Assembly: GCF_000247815.1 (NCBI RefSeq)
Contig: NC_021678.1
Coordinates: 30,853,749 to 30,917,748, forward strand
Length of the DNA stretch: 64,000 bases
Source of the DNA: Ficedula albicollis
Taxonomy: Eukaryota; Chordata; Aves; Passeriformes; Muscicapidae
Direction of reading: 5' to 3'
The position numbers and the translations under genes were made by a program. The notes beneath the pieces are model-generated. The model was not told the origin of the DNA. It searched no databases and saw only the letters and a program-made list of their open reading frames with translations. This document shows, one piece after another, positions 28,378 through 40,440 of this stretch (within the stretch, counting starts at the first letter, position 1; every line of letters starts with the position of its first letter).

Positions 28378-28454
28378 GCCGGCCATGGCGGCCGTGCCTG
28401 GGGGCTGTGAGGGGAGCGGGGCTGCGGGGTTAACGTGTGTTGGGTTCTGAGTCA

Positions 28455-28836
28455 GAGCCTCAGGATCATTTAATTTGGAAAAGGCCTCCAGGATCACCGA
28501 GTCCGATTTACGACCCAACGCCACCGTGTCAACCAGACCGGGTGCTACATGCGGTCCTTCCTTGAGCACGTCCAGGGCCGGTGACTCCACCACCTCCCTG
28601 GGCAGCCCGTTCCAATGTTTAGTCACCCTTTCGGTGAAAAAGTTACTCCTAATGTCCAACTTTAATCTCAGTTGATGCAACAGAAGGCCATTTCCTCTCA
28701 TCTCTTGTTCCCTGGGAGCAGATCCTGGCTCCAACCTCCTGTCGGGGAGTTGTGCAGAGTGATAAGGTCACCCCTTGAATCCCTTTTTTCTCCAGATTAA
28801 ACACCCCCAGCTCCCTCAGCTACTCCGCATCAGACT
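28455..28836 (-). mobile_element. CR1 LINE fragment, 3' end with reverse transcriptase C-terminus
   Basis: On the minus strand the translation reads [20 protein letters not shown] then [14 protein letters not shown], the typical end of the bird CR1 ORF2 protein. On the + strand it shows the familiar antisense CR1 wording (GGTGACTCCACCACCTCCCT, TCCCTGGGCAGCCCGTTCCA). The 5' part is missing and the terminal octamer repeats are not seen. It lies beside the FAM204A promoter, less than 100 bp from the 67-bp C tract. Non-autonomous and dead. Confidence 0.92.
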
Positions 28837-29811
28837 TGAGTTTCTTTCAGAAATCAAATTGTACAGCAATCCTTGCTGCCATAAAGGAATATTGCATCTC
28901 TTCCAACTTGTAAGCCTTGTAGATAAGGCTCACCAAAATGTTTATGCTGGGACAGAATGACGAGGCTCATGCTCTTCAAGAATTGGAAAATCCTTCCGGA
29001 GTTCCCAGCAGCGCCTTGGATTAACGTGGTAAAGAGAAAACCACAAAAATGGAAAGTGTGTGCAGAGCAAAGGGCTTATCTGGAAGATTCTGTTACTCCT
29101 TGTCCTTTCAACTTTCATAGGTGACACAAGTATTTAGGAGCAGCCTAAAAATGATTAAGCAAGAACATCTTGCATAGAAGGAGCAACAGGCACAAGGAAA
29201 AGGTGAAGGGACAAGGCTGACATCACTAACACTGAAATGTGTCTGAAGGACAGGAGGTTTCCCATGTCTCAAATAATCTGTGAGAAGATGAACATTTGAG
29301 TGACAGTATGACAGATTGAAAACTGTATCTCAGTATGATAATGAGACTTTTGAGAAAGGAATTGCTGACCCCAAAACACAACATGACCCAGTTGTGGACA
29401 AACAAGAGGGGAATGAGAAAAGGGCCAGTGTTATGAAGATGGATAATCAGGAATATTGCTTTGAGTAGGAATTTCTTGGTTGATCCCAGCTTCTGGGATT
29501 GGCTGTGCATGGAAGGAAAAACTAAATGCCTTTTAAATCAGATCTTCAGATTGTTTTCCTTTTTATGCCATAATTTTACATCCTTAGATTCATTTCTAAA
29601 ATCAATTAATTCCGTAAGTAATCACTTTTTCATGAACTACATGTAAATTTCACACTCAGCTTGCTAACTAGATTTTCCTCTCATCTGGGAAATCAATTTT
29701 TAAGAGAGTTATTTTATTTACACTGAATAATTGGTTGTATTTGGTACACAGATAACTGGTAATTAATAACTGTATTGATACTGGATATTCACTGCCATTT
29801 GTTCTAGCAAG

Positions 29812-29881
29812 TTGTTAGACCATTAGGCTGCAAGATCTTTTCTTGATTCTAGCAAGTTGTTAGACCATTAGGCTGCAAAAC
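29812..29881. repeat. 35-bp tandem duplication
   Basis: TTCTAGCAAGTTGTTAGACC at 29812 and again at 29847, nearly identical. Confidence 0.9.
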
Positions 29882-32035
29882 ATTTTCTTGGTGTGACTAA
29901 ATTTGAACACACTCAAAAAATTAAAAGGTTTGTGACATCTTTATGACCTGTAAATCCATATGGTTGGTAGGGATACATTTTCAGAAGGCAAATTTAATTT
30001 CATTAAACAATTCTTATCCAAACATCGTGCTCCTTATTTAGTATCCACAACCAATTTGTAGTAAGAATGGCACTGGTGGTACACTGTGGTCAAATATCCA
30101 CATTGATTGCAATTTATAATTACAAATTAAATGTACTTGTCATTTTAAAAGCCACATTTTCAGAATAATCTCCAGTCCTCCCACAAAAAAAAAATCTGAC
30201 TTCTAACAGGTTCTTCCGTAGGAAAAAAGGTGGCAAGAGCTCCTGCCAGACTTTCATCAGTCCAGAAGTATTTGTATTCACAAAGTCGGTGCTTGATGAA
30301 ACTACAAAAGAGATTGTTGGCTACTTATCAGAATTTGCAACTTACTGCTGGGGTTTTGTGTTGAAATAGTCTATAAAGTGTTTTTATCTGCAGAAGAAAA
30401 TAGAAGGCAGCACAACCTTGTGACCAACCCTGATGTCCCTACATCAAATTTGCTGCTATTGTGGCCAACACTTGACTCAGTGTTGAATTTTTCTGATGGC
30501 AATTTTCTGCTCCCCATTGAGCAAATATTCAAATAATCTGATTTATTTCCTTTTGGTCAACTGATCTAATTTCCTTTCTCACTTGAATTCCTGTCCTGGA
30601 GACCTGCCAAACAATGACTCTCATGAATGAAACGAGTCATGCCTTTGAGATTCCTGTGGAACATCAAACTGGCACAACACAGTAATTACAGCTTAGCTAT
30701 TTCTGATGCTGTTATTAAAAAAATGACTTGAACTTTAGAAAGGAGGACTACTGTAATTAAATGTAACATCAAGTTTAATTTGAATCTTCCAGGATCTCTA
30801 TGATTTGCCAGGTTCTAGGCAATTTTCTCTTTATCTCTTCCTTTACCTGTTGTTGGATATTTACAGATCCTACCATGAGTCCCAGTTCTGATAGTGTAGT
30901 TTTTCAGATGTATTTTGGGTTCTTTTTAAAACTCTCTTATGAATGCCAGTCACAGAAGTGGTCAGAGTTCAGATCCCAGAAAAGCTGGTGCCTGTGTATG
31001 TGCAGGTCCCCTTGGCAGGTTCTCACAGTGCCATTCACATTTTCAGCCCAGCTACAGAACACACTGAAGGCCTGAACCAGTTCTTTGGATGTAGGCTTGA
31101 AAACATGTTTAGCTAATCACAGATACTCCTGTACCTGCTTATTCCACAAAATAGACACAATTTCCTAGTGCAGAAATGAAATCTACTCCAACATAATTTT
31201 TGCATTATTATCTGGTTTTTTTAGCAGTAAATGAGGACATAAGAAACTTTTTCTTAAGCAGAGAAATATGCCACATTCTATCCTTTTGAAACAGTGTTTT
31301 CAAGCTGTGTCAAAATGATCAAGAACTGGATTATTCTTTAAACATAATAGGAAGGCCTTATTGTATTAGCAGATTACAGTCATTGTGTTGGTATACTATC
31401 TACCTTGTATTCATTTTTGCTAACATAATGAGAAATTTTTCTAGCATGGTTATATTTTAATACAATAAAATCATGTTGGAAAGGAAAATTAGTATGATTT
31501 TAAAGACAGATGTAAAGACAATAAAATAGCCTCTGAGTTTTCTTTCCTGAACTTTTAATTTGTTGCTAACTAAAAATATACTTTTTATCAATCCTTTGAA
31601 ATAATTATAGTCAAATTAATATTTAAAGTCAGTTAAAAGGTTTACAGATGTCTTTTTTCCACATACTCTGCTATATAAGATCTAAGCAAGTCTGCCCAGA
31701 TGTTTCTAAATTTTCTTATTTTAGAGAAGTACATAACTGATTAATGTAGCATGAAGCCCTGAGCTTTAATGAGAATATTTTCATGGCACCATTTACAATG
31801 TCCTTGCTCCTCTGAGGTTTGCATTTTGATGAAATTCTGACTGTAGAATCAGGAAGAAATGTCTGTGGTTTTAAGAATCAGCAGCCCCTGAACAAGTTGC
31901 TTTGTCTGCTCTTTAAAAAGGCATTTCTTAAGCACAAACACACAGTGAGTATTCAGGGAGGAAGTAAGACCTGCTCAAAATTCCAGATTGAAGCTTGGAA
32001 TATCTGTACTCAGTTCCCATTCTTGCCACAGGATT

Positions 32036-32080
32036 CCTGTGAGGAATGAACACATTCCTCCTGTGAGGAATGAACAAGGT
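32036..32080. repeat. 24-bp tandem duplication
   Basis: CCTGTGAGGAATGAACA at 32036 and 32060. Confidence 0.85.
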
Positions 32081-33078
32081 CTTTTCAACTTTAGTGCCTC
32101 ACAGGTGGAAGAGTTTTCATCACCCTTGTCTGTTGTGAGCATAATCTCTGAAGGTTTTGAGCCCAAATATATCAATCCCAGTTTTGTTGTAATGAATACA
32201 AAATCTTTATGCTGGATTGGGATCTTGGATGCATTTCTCTGGAACAGAAGAGAACCACCATTCTGCCATATCACCAAATGAAGTAGCACCTGACTTTTTT
32301 TACACTAAAAGAGTCAGAAAGCAGTTTTCTTAACCTCTCACAGAGTTTTGCTTTGTGTATTAATGGATGTTGTTTAGAAGTACAATAGGGAGTCTTACAG
32401 CTCATGTGGCACTCAGATACGGAGCTAGGGCTAGGTACTTAACCTCTCCTTGGTTTAGTTTGTGAAACAAACAACACTATTTTAACTCCTTTTCATGGAT
32501 ATTAGATAAAATTAATTAGCTTAGTATTTGTACTGCAATAAAGGTCTGTATAATTGGAAAGTCTTATAAGAATCTCAGCTGTTTTATTTTTGTGTCGATT
32601 TAACTTTGAAGGGCTGGTTTTGTGATTTTGTACTGTATTTGAAGTGTGCTATTGTTTCATTTTTATAAATAACAGCTGATTTTTCAAGCTCCTGTAACGA
32701 ACCTATTTAGTCTGTGTGTATGCCAATGCCCTCTACTGGTTTGAAACACAATCGCTTAACAGAGGGTATTGCTGTTCTCCTTTATTGAGAAAACTGTAAT
32801 ATTTACATTATTTTCCTTTTGAGAGCAGTGGAATTTTGGTTGTGTAGCCAGGCTTTCTGTGAAGTGCAAGAAGCTGCACCATGGGCAAGCTGACACCTGG
32901 GTGACTCTTGTGCTACACGTGTGATTCTGTGCCAGTTTTTTCGTTGCCTTCTGTGTTTTTGTTTCACTGGATTTGCTGTTCTTGCCGTGAAGGCTCCTAG
33001 GTAGCAATCCTGAGAGGGAAGACACACACCTGAGACTTGCTCAGTACAGAGCCACTGTGTAGGTGTTCCCTCAACACA

Positions 33079-33333
33079 ATGGCCACCACTCTAAGGAGCC
33101 TCTCTGCTCTTCAGCCTGGTCCAGGGCCTTCCAAAAGTGGGGTGGTTGTGTTGACAGGCTGTGATATAAACAACCCTCGAGGCACAGGAGCTGCAGAGGT
33201 AATGAAGTGCCTTGAGGGAAAAGTCTTAACTATCAAGGGATGGATCCACTCCCCCCTGCCACAAACCAGGGGTCACGTGGCTGAGGAATGTGTATCCACA
33301 GATAGTGCTACCTTCAGAGAACTCTACTTACAG
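33079..33333 (+). CDS. Candidate first coding exon of an unrecognised gene
   Basis: An ATG in a strong Kozak context (ACACAATGG) opens exactly 85 codons that end at a perfect donor, CAG then GTAAGT (GT at 33334-33335), phase 0. The peptide starts MATTLRSLSALQPGPGPSKS and continues GVVVLTGCDINNPRGTGAAE. It is GC-richer than its surroundings. I do not recognise the protein and found no partner exon downstream. Read without splicing, the frame stops at 33396. It may be a real exon of a bird gene or lncRNA, or a chance ORF next to a chance donor. Function not assigned. Confidence 0.3.
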
Positions 33334-33399
33334 GTAAGTAACTCTTCTTTAAAGGAGGTATCTTTGTGTGGCAGACTGTTTATGGGAGCAATTTGAATT

Positions 33400-36300
33400 G
33401 AACTTTAAATGAAAAAGGCATATCTCTGTAAGTGGTAATAATTTTAGTCATCTCGCTGTGGCTAGGGGTTGTGGAATTCATTAGCACAGATTAACATATA
33501 AAGTGGGTGAGATATCTAATAGCAAACGTAGAGGTTTAGGGACCTTAATTCATCACTGAATGAACAGCGTGTACAGTATTAGGGACTATGAAATTTTTAA
33601 TTTACACAAAGTGTCCAAGAATATAGGGAATAAATTTAAACCCAAAACAGATAATGGAGCTGTGCCCTGCCTAGCTGGCAAGTTGAATTGTTTTTACACT
33701 GAGTGAAGAAAGCTAATTATCCCAAGCACAAGGAGACTGCTAAAAATAATAAGATTATAAAGAATAATTTGCTGATATAATTACAACAAAATTGGGTACA
33801 CACAATCGTCAGATACATGTATTGCTTGACCTGGGCGAGAAAGTGAAATAAATCCTTCCTCTATAGCCTTCGTAAATTTGTTTTTATCATCTCCAAGTGG
33901 TGTTTGCACAGGCAGCACAATTTGCATGTGTAATGTGGCTGTACAAATTGACAACAAGTAAATTATTCAAGGAAATAGGCTGGTCGTGGGTCTGAACTAT
34001 CTCGCAAAGCCTATTCATTTTGAAGAATCACTGAGACGTGAAGCTCATACATCAACCATTTTCTGACAATCCTCAGACTTATTGTCTCCTAAAATGTCAT
34101 TATGGCTATTATTTATGAAGCTAATTCATTTATTAATATATATTTAACTCTGACTTGTCATGCACCTTAGCAGGCATTCTGTGCACTGCATATTTTTGAA
34201 TAGATGAAAGAGTTTTGCATGCTTTAATGATTACTGTAAGCTGCTATAGATTTATAGAATGCAGCTTTATTATCTACTTGCATTAATACCTTTTTGTAAC
34301 TTTTTTTTCCTTAAGGCCATCAAATATAAATGGCAAATGACATATCCAAAAGATTGTATAAAAAAAGAGATTTTCTCAGAGTTTGTTGAATTTTAGAATA
34401 AAATGAGGTAGCTAAATGTTAAGGCCTAACTCATTTCTAAGAATCTATAATAATTATGTTGATTTTTTGTGTATTTTGCTGAAAAATATGGAATAAATGA
34501 TATAAATTTAGATGTTTACTGTATTTTTTCTCTTTGAGCACAAGCAGCCATCTTTTTTATACCAACAGAAGGAGTAGAGTTTGAAGGGGGAAAAATATAG
34601 CAGATGGAAAATAAGTTTGTTCTGCAATAGTATACATACAATGTAGATATTTTCCCTCATATAGAACACTCCTTAGGAAATGAGCAGCACAGAGAGTATG
34701 GATTATGAAGTTGCCTATGGTTCTTGGATTTTTTCATCTTGATTCACTTATCTTTAGGGCATATTAAAAGACATAGAGATCCCAGTAACCCTTTCCTGAC
34801 ATCTACACAGTGTCAAGAAGTTAAAAATTGCAATCTGCTATGAGAAACATTTTTTGGTAATTCTCAATTTTATTACACACACAGAATTCAGATTAAACTT
34901 GTAATTATAACAAACTAGCTAATTTAAATGCATTGTTATTATGACTGTTTGGTCCATTGGACTATTTTCAAGGGGCCTATGATCACTGTTGGAGGGTACT
35001 GTCCTGATTTACAAGTTATGAGCTCCTGCTTGTGATGCAGATATCACCCACAGATTTGATAAGTCACTTGGTCCTGCTCCCTCAATGTTTGTTCCCATCT
35101 GTAAGATGAGGATCAGAAATTTGCCTTGTTTCCTGATGGTGCAAAGGAATAACATGTAGTAAAAGAACTCTCTGGGTACAGTTGTTCTTTGGTATTAAAA
35201 TTAGAAATTGTCATGTTTTTCACCTGCTCCCAGGATGTGTCAGGTAATAAAAGCCATAGGATTTTGTTACACCATGGAGTGGAGAGTTCAAGGAGGAATT
35301 TCATTCTCTATCATCACCCTTCCATCCTACAGAGCTGGGTTCTTCATGGCCAGAGCTATTTCACCTTAAGCAGAAGAGCACTAGGAAGTTTTCAATGTCA
35401 AGACAAGGAGTCTTTGCAAAACAAAGGATTACCAACCCTTTAGGTAGCATGAAAAACCTGATTTTGTAGTGGTAAAAACTATAGATCTTCATATTGGAAA
35501 ACTCCTTACTTTGAATTCTTCAACTTCTTTAGAATGTAAATAAGAACACAAAAAGCTATACAGGAGCAAACTTAAGTAACCAAAATAAGGGCACTGTGAA
35601 AATCCAACTCAATCCAGACACAGGCAAAGAAAGTAGTCATGTGGTTCTGAGTATGTGTGGTGAATAAATAAGGTTTTTTCATGTCTGGATGTCAGCAAGA
35701 ATAATAACTTTCTGTGCTTTGGAAATAGAAGCTTATGTTTTCTAAAGTATTCTGGTACTTGCAATTTCAGGTGCCTGCCTTGAAACATCTTAGAAAGTAA
35801 ACCCAGACTTGTAGAATACTTTTTTTAAACAGAGCCTTGTCAGGTGATCTAAATTTGCCCTATGGTAACTCCAAATGGTTTAAAATTGCAAGAAACCCTC
35901 TCCATTATTGAGCTTTTGGAGCTTAAATATATTTTTCCACTTCAAAAACTCCCAGTATTGGTCCGTCTTTCAGTCAGACATCAATCATTCAATAATGAAT
36001 GCCTTTATAGTTTTTGATCTTCGTGGCCAGTTTCAGCTAAGAGAAGAGATTCACAAGCTCTCTGAGGGCTTGTTGACTGCAGCCAGTTAGAGACTGAAAT
36101 GACTAAATCGGTGTGGAAGGCTGATTTCTAGCATATTTGGTGTTTATATTTAATAAGAATATTTAAATAATCCCAAAACGACATGTTAAAGAAGAAAATT
36201 AGTTGTTTCCTTGTTATATCACTACATTATAGACTTCCCACTTACATTTTTAAAAATAAAAAAAATAAAGAAGGGATTGATTGAATTGTTTAAAAAGAGC

Positions 36301-39300
36301 TTTTATTTTTTTTTCATCCAAAAGAGATTACAGACTTCTGCAAAGACCTGGTATGGCACATCAAACTCTAGTTTATGCCATTGCTGGTTATGGTAGGGGA
36401 GCTATTTTCTTCTTTTCGGGAGATGGAAATTCCACCTGCTACATAAGATATTCATTCATCTTTATTCAGTAACCTGTAAAACTCAGAGTGTAGAGAAGTT
36501 GCAAATCTGCTTGATAGTTCTGGACAAAATTTTTTCAGCTGTGATTTTCTGAGTGGCTCAGCTGTAGAGCCTCAGAATGATGTGTGAAGAAAGTGCCCCA
36601 TCAGGCTGCCTGTGCAGCTCGTGCTCTGCTCCTGATGACACTAATCCATATTCCACTTCTAAGTTGGCTGCTTCTCAGGGAAACGCTGCTGCTTCAACAT
36701 CTTTTACTGCTGATCCTGTTTTACATTTCTGGAACAACCGAGGAATTCTCGTCTCCTCTTTCATAACCAGGGAAAGTAAACACCATTTATTGTTTCCTAA
36801 AACATAATTTGAGTGTAATTTTGAACCACACAGCCATTGGCTGTTCCAGCTTCAATGCCTTGTGCTGTGTTTTAGTGTGTCCTGTGACAGTCCTTGTTGG
36901 CTCCCAGCGTGTCAGGCTGTATGGACAGCCTGAGTGACCGGTTTGAGATTCTTCCAAAGAGTCAGCTCTCTGTAGCTGCAATAATCAACTTGTTTTACTG
37001 TGGGCAGTGTGTTAGGAGCATGCCAGCTGATACCCAGGGGCCTGCCTGGAGCTGCCTGCTGCTAATCCCTTCAAAGGGGGCATGTCCAGAAAGGACATGG
37101 AGTGAGCAGCTTCCAGACGCTACAGTTGCAACCAGCCCACCTATCCCTACCCCAAAACTGCTTTTCTTTTAATTATTCCAGTAGGTATTTTGGAAAAAAA
37201 AAAAAAAAGTTTGAACTCTTATATTAAAGAAAAACAAACAGCAAAGGAAGACATAAACCAGGCATTTTCATTGTGTATGATCCTCCCTTCTGATGCAGTC
37301 TCCCAATCAAATATCATTAATCATTGTGCAGCTAAAGGATGCTAGCCATCAAGATACCATGGGAATGCAGTAAGAGGAGCAGGGTTCTAAACCCCAGGGC
37401 TTAATCCTGATCAAATTCCAAGTTCAATGATTATATTTGCCCCCTAGACTGATAGCCAATTCTTCACTTAAGTTTTAAACATTTACACAGTATTGCCAAG
37501 TGCTGACAGCTTCAGAAATAGCAGTTGCATATCAACAGTGGACGTTGACATGCCATATTGTTAATTATATTTGCAGAGCACGTTGGGATTCTTTGGGATA
37601 GAAGAGTCACTGCAAAAGGTAAGGTAATTGGTGTGTATATTTGGGGGGATGAAAGGGTCCTGAACACACATTGTTAAGTGAGTGCTGTTTAATTTCTTTT
37701 AATATCCTAAATGGTCTTTGATTAGAAGTAAACATGTCAGGAAGAATTATTTGTTTAAATAAAGAAAGGAATTAATGGTTGTAAATCAACACACATTTCG
37801 GAAAATGTTTCTTCTTAGTTCTACATAAGACAGTTATTCATAATTTAGCACATTTAACCATAGATTTATTGTGTCTCATCATTTTTCAAGAGTAATTTTC
37901 CAAAAGCTTTAGAAATGTTGTTTAAATGTTGTTTAAAAATTGTATGTGATGCTGACAATAAAAGGAATCCTGTTCTTTTCTCAGTAAGCTCTGTCTTGCC
38001 TACTTGCAGTTTACACAGAGCTGGGTTCCCAGAGAAAGATGTAGTTTAAGTGAGGGAGACATCATCTATACCATCTCTTATCTTTTAACAGCTCATCATT
38101 GATGTTGTAAGAACCCAGGATATTTTCTTCATCCTTTTTTTTTTTTTTTTCCTTCAAAATTGCATAGTATTGCTCTGCTTCTTCCTTTTTTTTCTTCCTG
38201 GGACAATACATGCTTTGGTAAGGGCTCACTTAAATCTGTGCTGAGTATTTTAAGTTCTAAATTTAGTGTTCCTACCCTAGATTCTTCATATATTTAGTTT
38301 CATCTATTTCAAAATGTCAGAAAGCCCCATCATGTGCAAAGAGCAGAAGTCTATCTGATGTGGATTTCTGAACGGTTTGGGTTATTTTTTAAGGTTTGCA
38401 CCTTTCTTACTTTCACTGTTTTATTATGGGTAGACATCAGTAAGATTGGTTCATTTAGCCTGTCTTTTGGTGTAGGAATTCAATCCAGGCTGGTTTGTAT
38501 CAGGCCCTTGATGAAACTCAGAAATATTAAATCAGGCTGGCCTGATTTAGGTTTAGGTTTAGGTTCCCAAATTGAATCCAATGCTTTTAATCAAGAGTCC
38601 CAAAGAATGGATGCCTCTTTTGAGGTGCAGGCACCACTTGGCAAATAAAATATTGTTTCTCAAGAGTGCTTTGAATTTCTTCATTAAGGGGCTGCTGCAT
38701 TTTGCAGATGGTTGGATCAGCAGTGAGATCTGTGCAGCTGTGTGTGGTTGGCAGACAGGTGTGCAATTTTTGCATTTTGAGTTAACCATCAGCAAGGAAT
38801 GGATTTTAGCAGCAATGGGAGAGGGAGGAGTTGAGTGCAAGGTTAACCATGCTGTTCACACCTCTACACAGCCAGTGTCAAATTCTGTTTTGTATTGGAA
38901 TGCTCTTCTGCCTCCCCTATGGTGCTTTTATGCATTCAGATTACCAACTTCTTAGCAGCAAAGAGTTCTTAAAATATTTAATGTTTATGAGATTGCAGAG
39001 TAGTACAGCGAGTTTTGGAAGTAACTGAAACTGCAGTACATGAGTCATGAAGTGGAAAGGGACAGTGAACTCCTGTAAAACTTGTTTACATTGTGTTAGG
39101 TAGTAACAGGTTTATGCATAATCATGGAGCAATCTGACTTCCTTCAAAACAGAAATGGGTTTTCACAAAAAAAAAAGTTCATTTTTTAAAATTACATTCT
39201 TTATATTTTTCCAGTTTGACTCTCTAATTAGGGAAACACCTCAAAAGCACAAATTGCCTGAAGTTTTCCCATTTCTTATATAGCAACGAGGTAAGTGCCA

Positions 39301-40236
39301 AAGAAGTACTATGCAGCAGTCCTCTCAGGTATTCTCTTCAAACTTATAAAAATATAAACAAAAAGGGATGATAGAGAAAAAAACAATTATTTGTGTAAAA
39401 GTCCATGCATTGGAATGAAAGAAATTATCCAGCAGTCACTTTTGGAAGCCATCTGTACTCTGTTTTATCTTCCTGAAAGTTAGGAATATACTTGAGATTG
39501 AGATTTTAAAAAACATGCTAAAATAGAGATGGATTAGGGAGCAGTGATATATTTATTAGTCACCTTTAGTGAATAATCCACTCCCCTTTCCCATATACTT
39601 GGTTTCCACTGATTCACATAGAAAATGTTCAGAGATGGTTGTTAAACTCAGTCTGCCCCATACATTATTACTGCAGGACTGTGCTACTTGAGGTACTAAT
39701 CTCAATAATATGTATGTATGTATTTTCTTAAACTTCCAGAGTCATGTTTCTGAGCATTTGAAGCATAGATCCTATAGGATTACCTAAATCTGACATTTAT
39801 CTGGGTAAAAGCTAACATATAAAGTGTCATAGCTAATCACATGTTTTTTATACTTGCCCTTGGAAAAGAAAGAGTTCTGGAAGTGACACACTAACAAATA
39901 ATACATAATCTGTACACGTGAAGTAATCTTTACTGCTTTGTTACTTCTTAAAAATGCAACATACACCACTCACAAATGCAGCTTGTTATCTCTGTAGTTG
40001 AGAATCATTATATTTATTGTCAGTAGCACAATAAGTAAATCACTGAAAATTTGGATTGGGAGAAATTAGGTGACTGGAATTCCAAGGTATGCTGTTATAT
40101 TTTTTTAGTCATGTAACTTTAAAGTACAAATCAGTGGCAAAACTCTGTTCTTAGTTATACCCATATGGAAAGAAAATATGTAATCATGAGATTACATGAA
40201 CAATCAAAACACCAGAAATCTTATTTTGCATACTTA
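33400..40236. other. Intergenic or intronic DNA
   Basis: AT-rich, no recognised exon. The stretch ~33830-34310 is dense in ATTA, TTTGCAT and TGACA-type motifs with few simple repeats and is a candidate conserved non-coding element. Confidence 0.6.
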
Positions 40237-40440
40237 TAAAATCGGAGGTCTGGAAGGAACTTTTTAAGTTTATCTAGTCTATCTTACACAACCCAAAGAA
40301 AGCTTAACTGTCATTTTTATCTTACTCTACCTCACTGTTCTTAATAGTCCAAAGCTTTTCCTAAATACTTAACTGATGTCATTTGGACTGACAGTTGAAC
40401 CTATTCTCCCCTCTAACCAAACCTCACCCACAAACCATTC
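40237..40440 (-). mobile_element. Probable decayed CR1 3' end
   Basis: The + strand reads TCTGGAAGGAACTTTTTAAG then TTTATCTAGTCTA, resembling the antisense CR1 3' end (tctggaagggacctc-aag-tcatctagtcca). Strongly diverged, boundaries uncertain. Confidence 0.5.

Larger units (their letters stand above)
27500..28430. promoter_or_regulatory. CpG island at the FAM204A 5' end
   Basis: A block of very high GC with many CpG dinucleotides in otherwise AT-rich DNA. It covers the FAM204A promoter, exon 1 and the first ~700 bp of intron 1. Three C homopolymers of 67-75 bp and a 268-bp tandem duplication interrupt it. The open reading frames here on both strands are proline- or glycine-runs produced by the homopolymers and are not genes. 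Confidence 0.85.
28840..33036. other. Intergenic DNA right of the FAM204A promoter
   Basis: AT-rich, no supported gene; only the 35-bp and 24-bp duplications noted. Confidence 0.7.

Noticed and set aside
28376..28450. Second ATGGCGGC-like start on + (28385) as a divergent gene
   Set aside because: The frame soon reaches a stop near 28448 and no donor or recognisable peptide follows; may at most be a divergent non-coding transcript.
38545..38565. TTTAGGTTTAGGTTTAGG, telomere-like
   Set aside because: Only about three units and not the vertebrate TTAGGG repeat; ordinary simple sequence.
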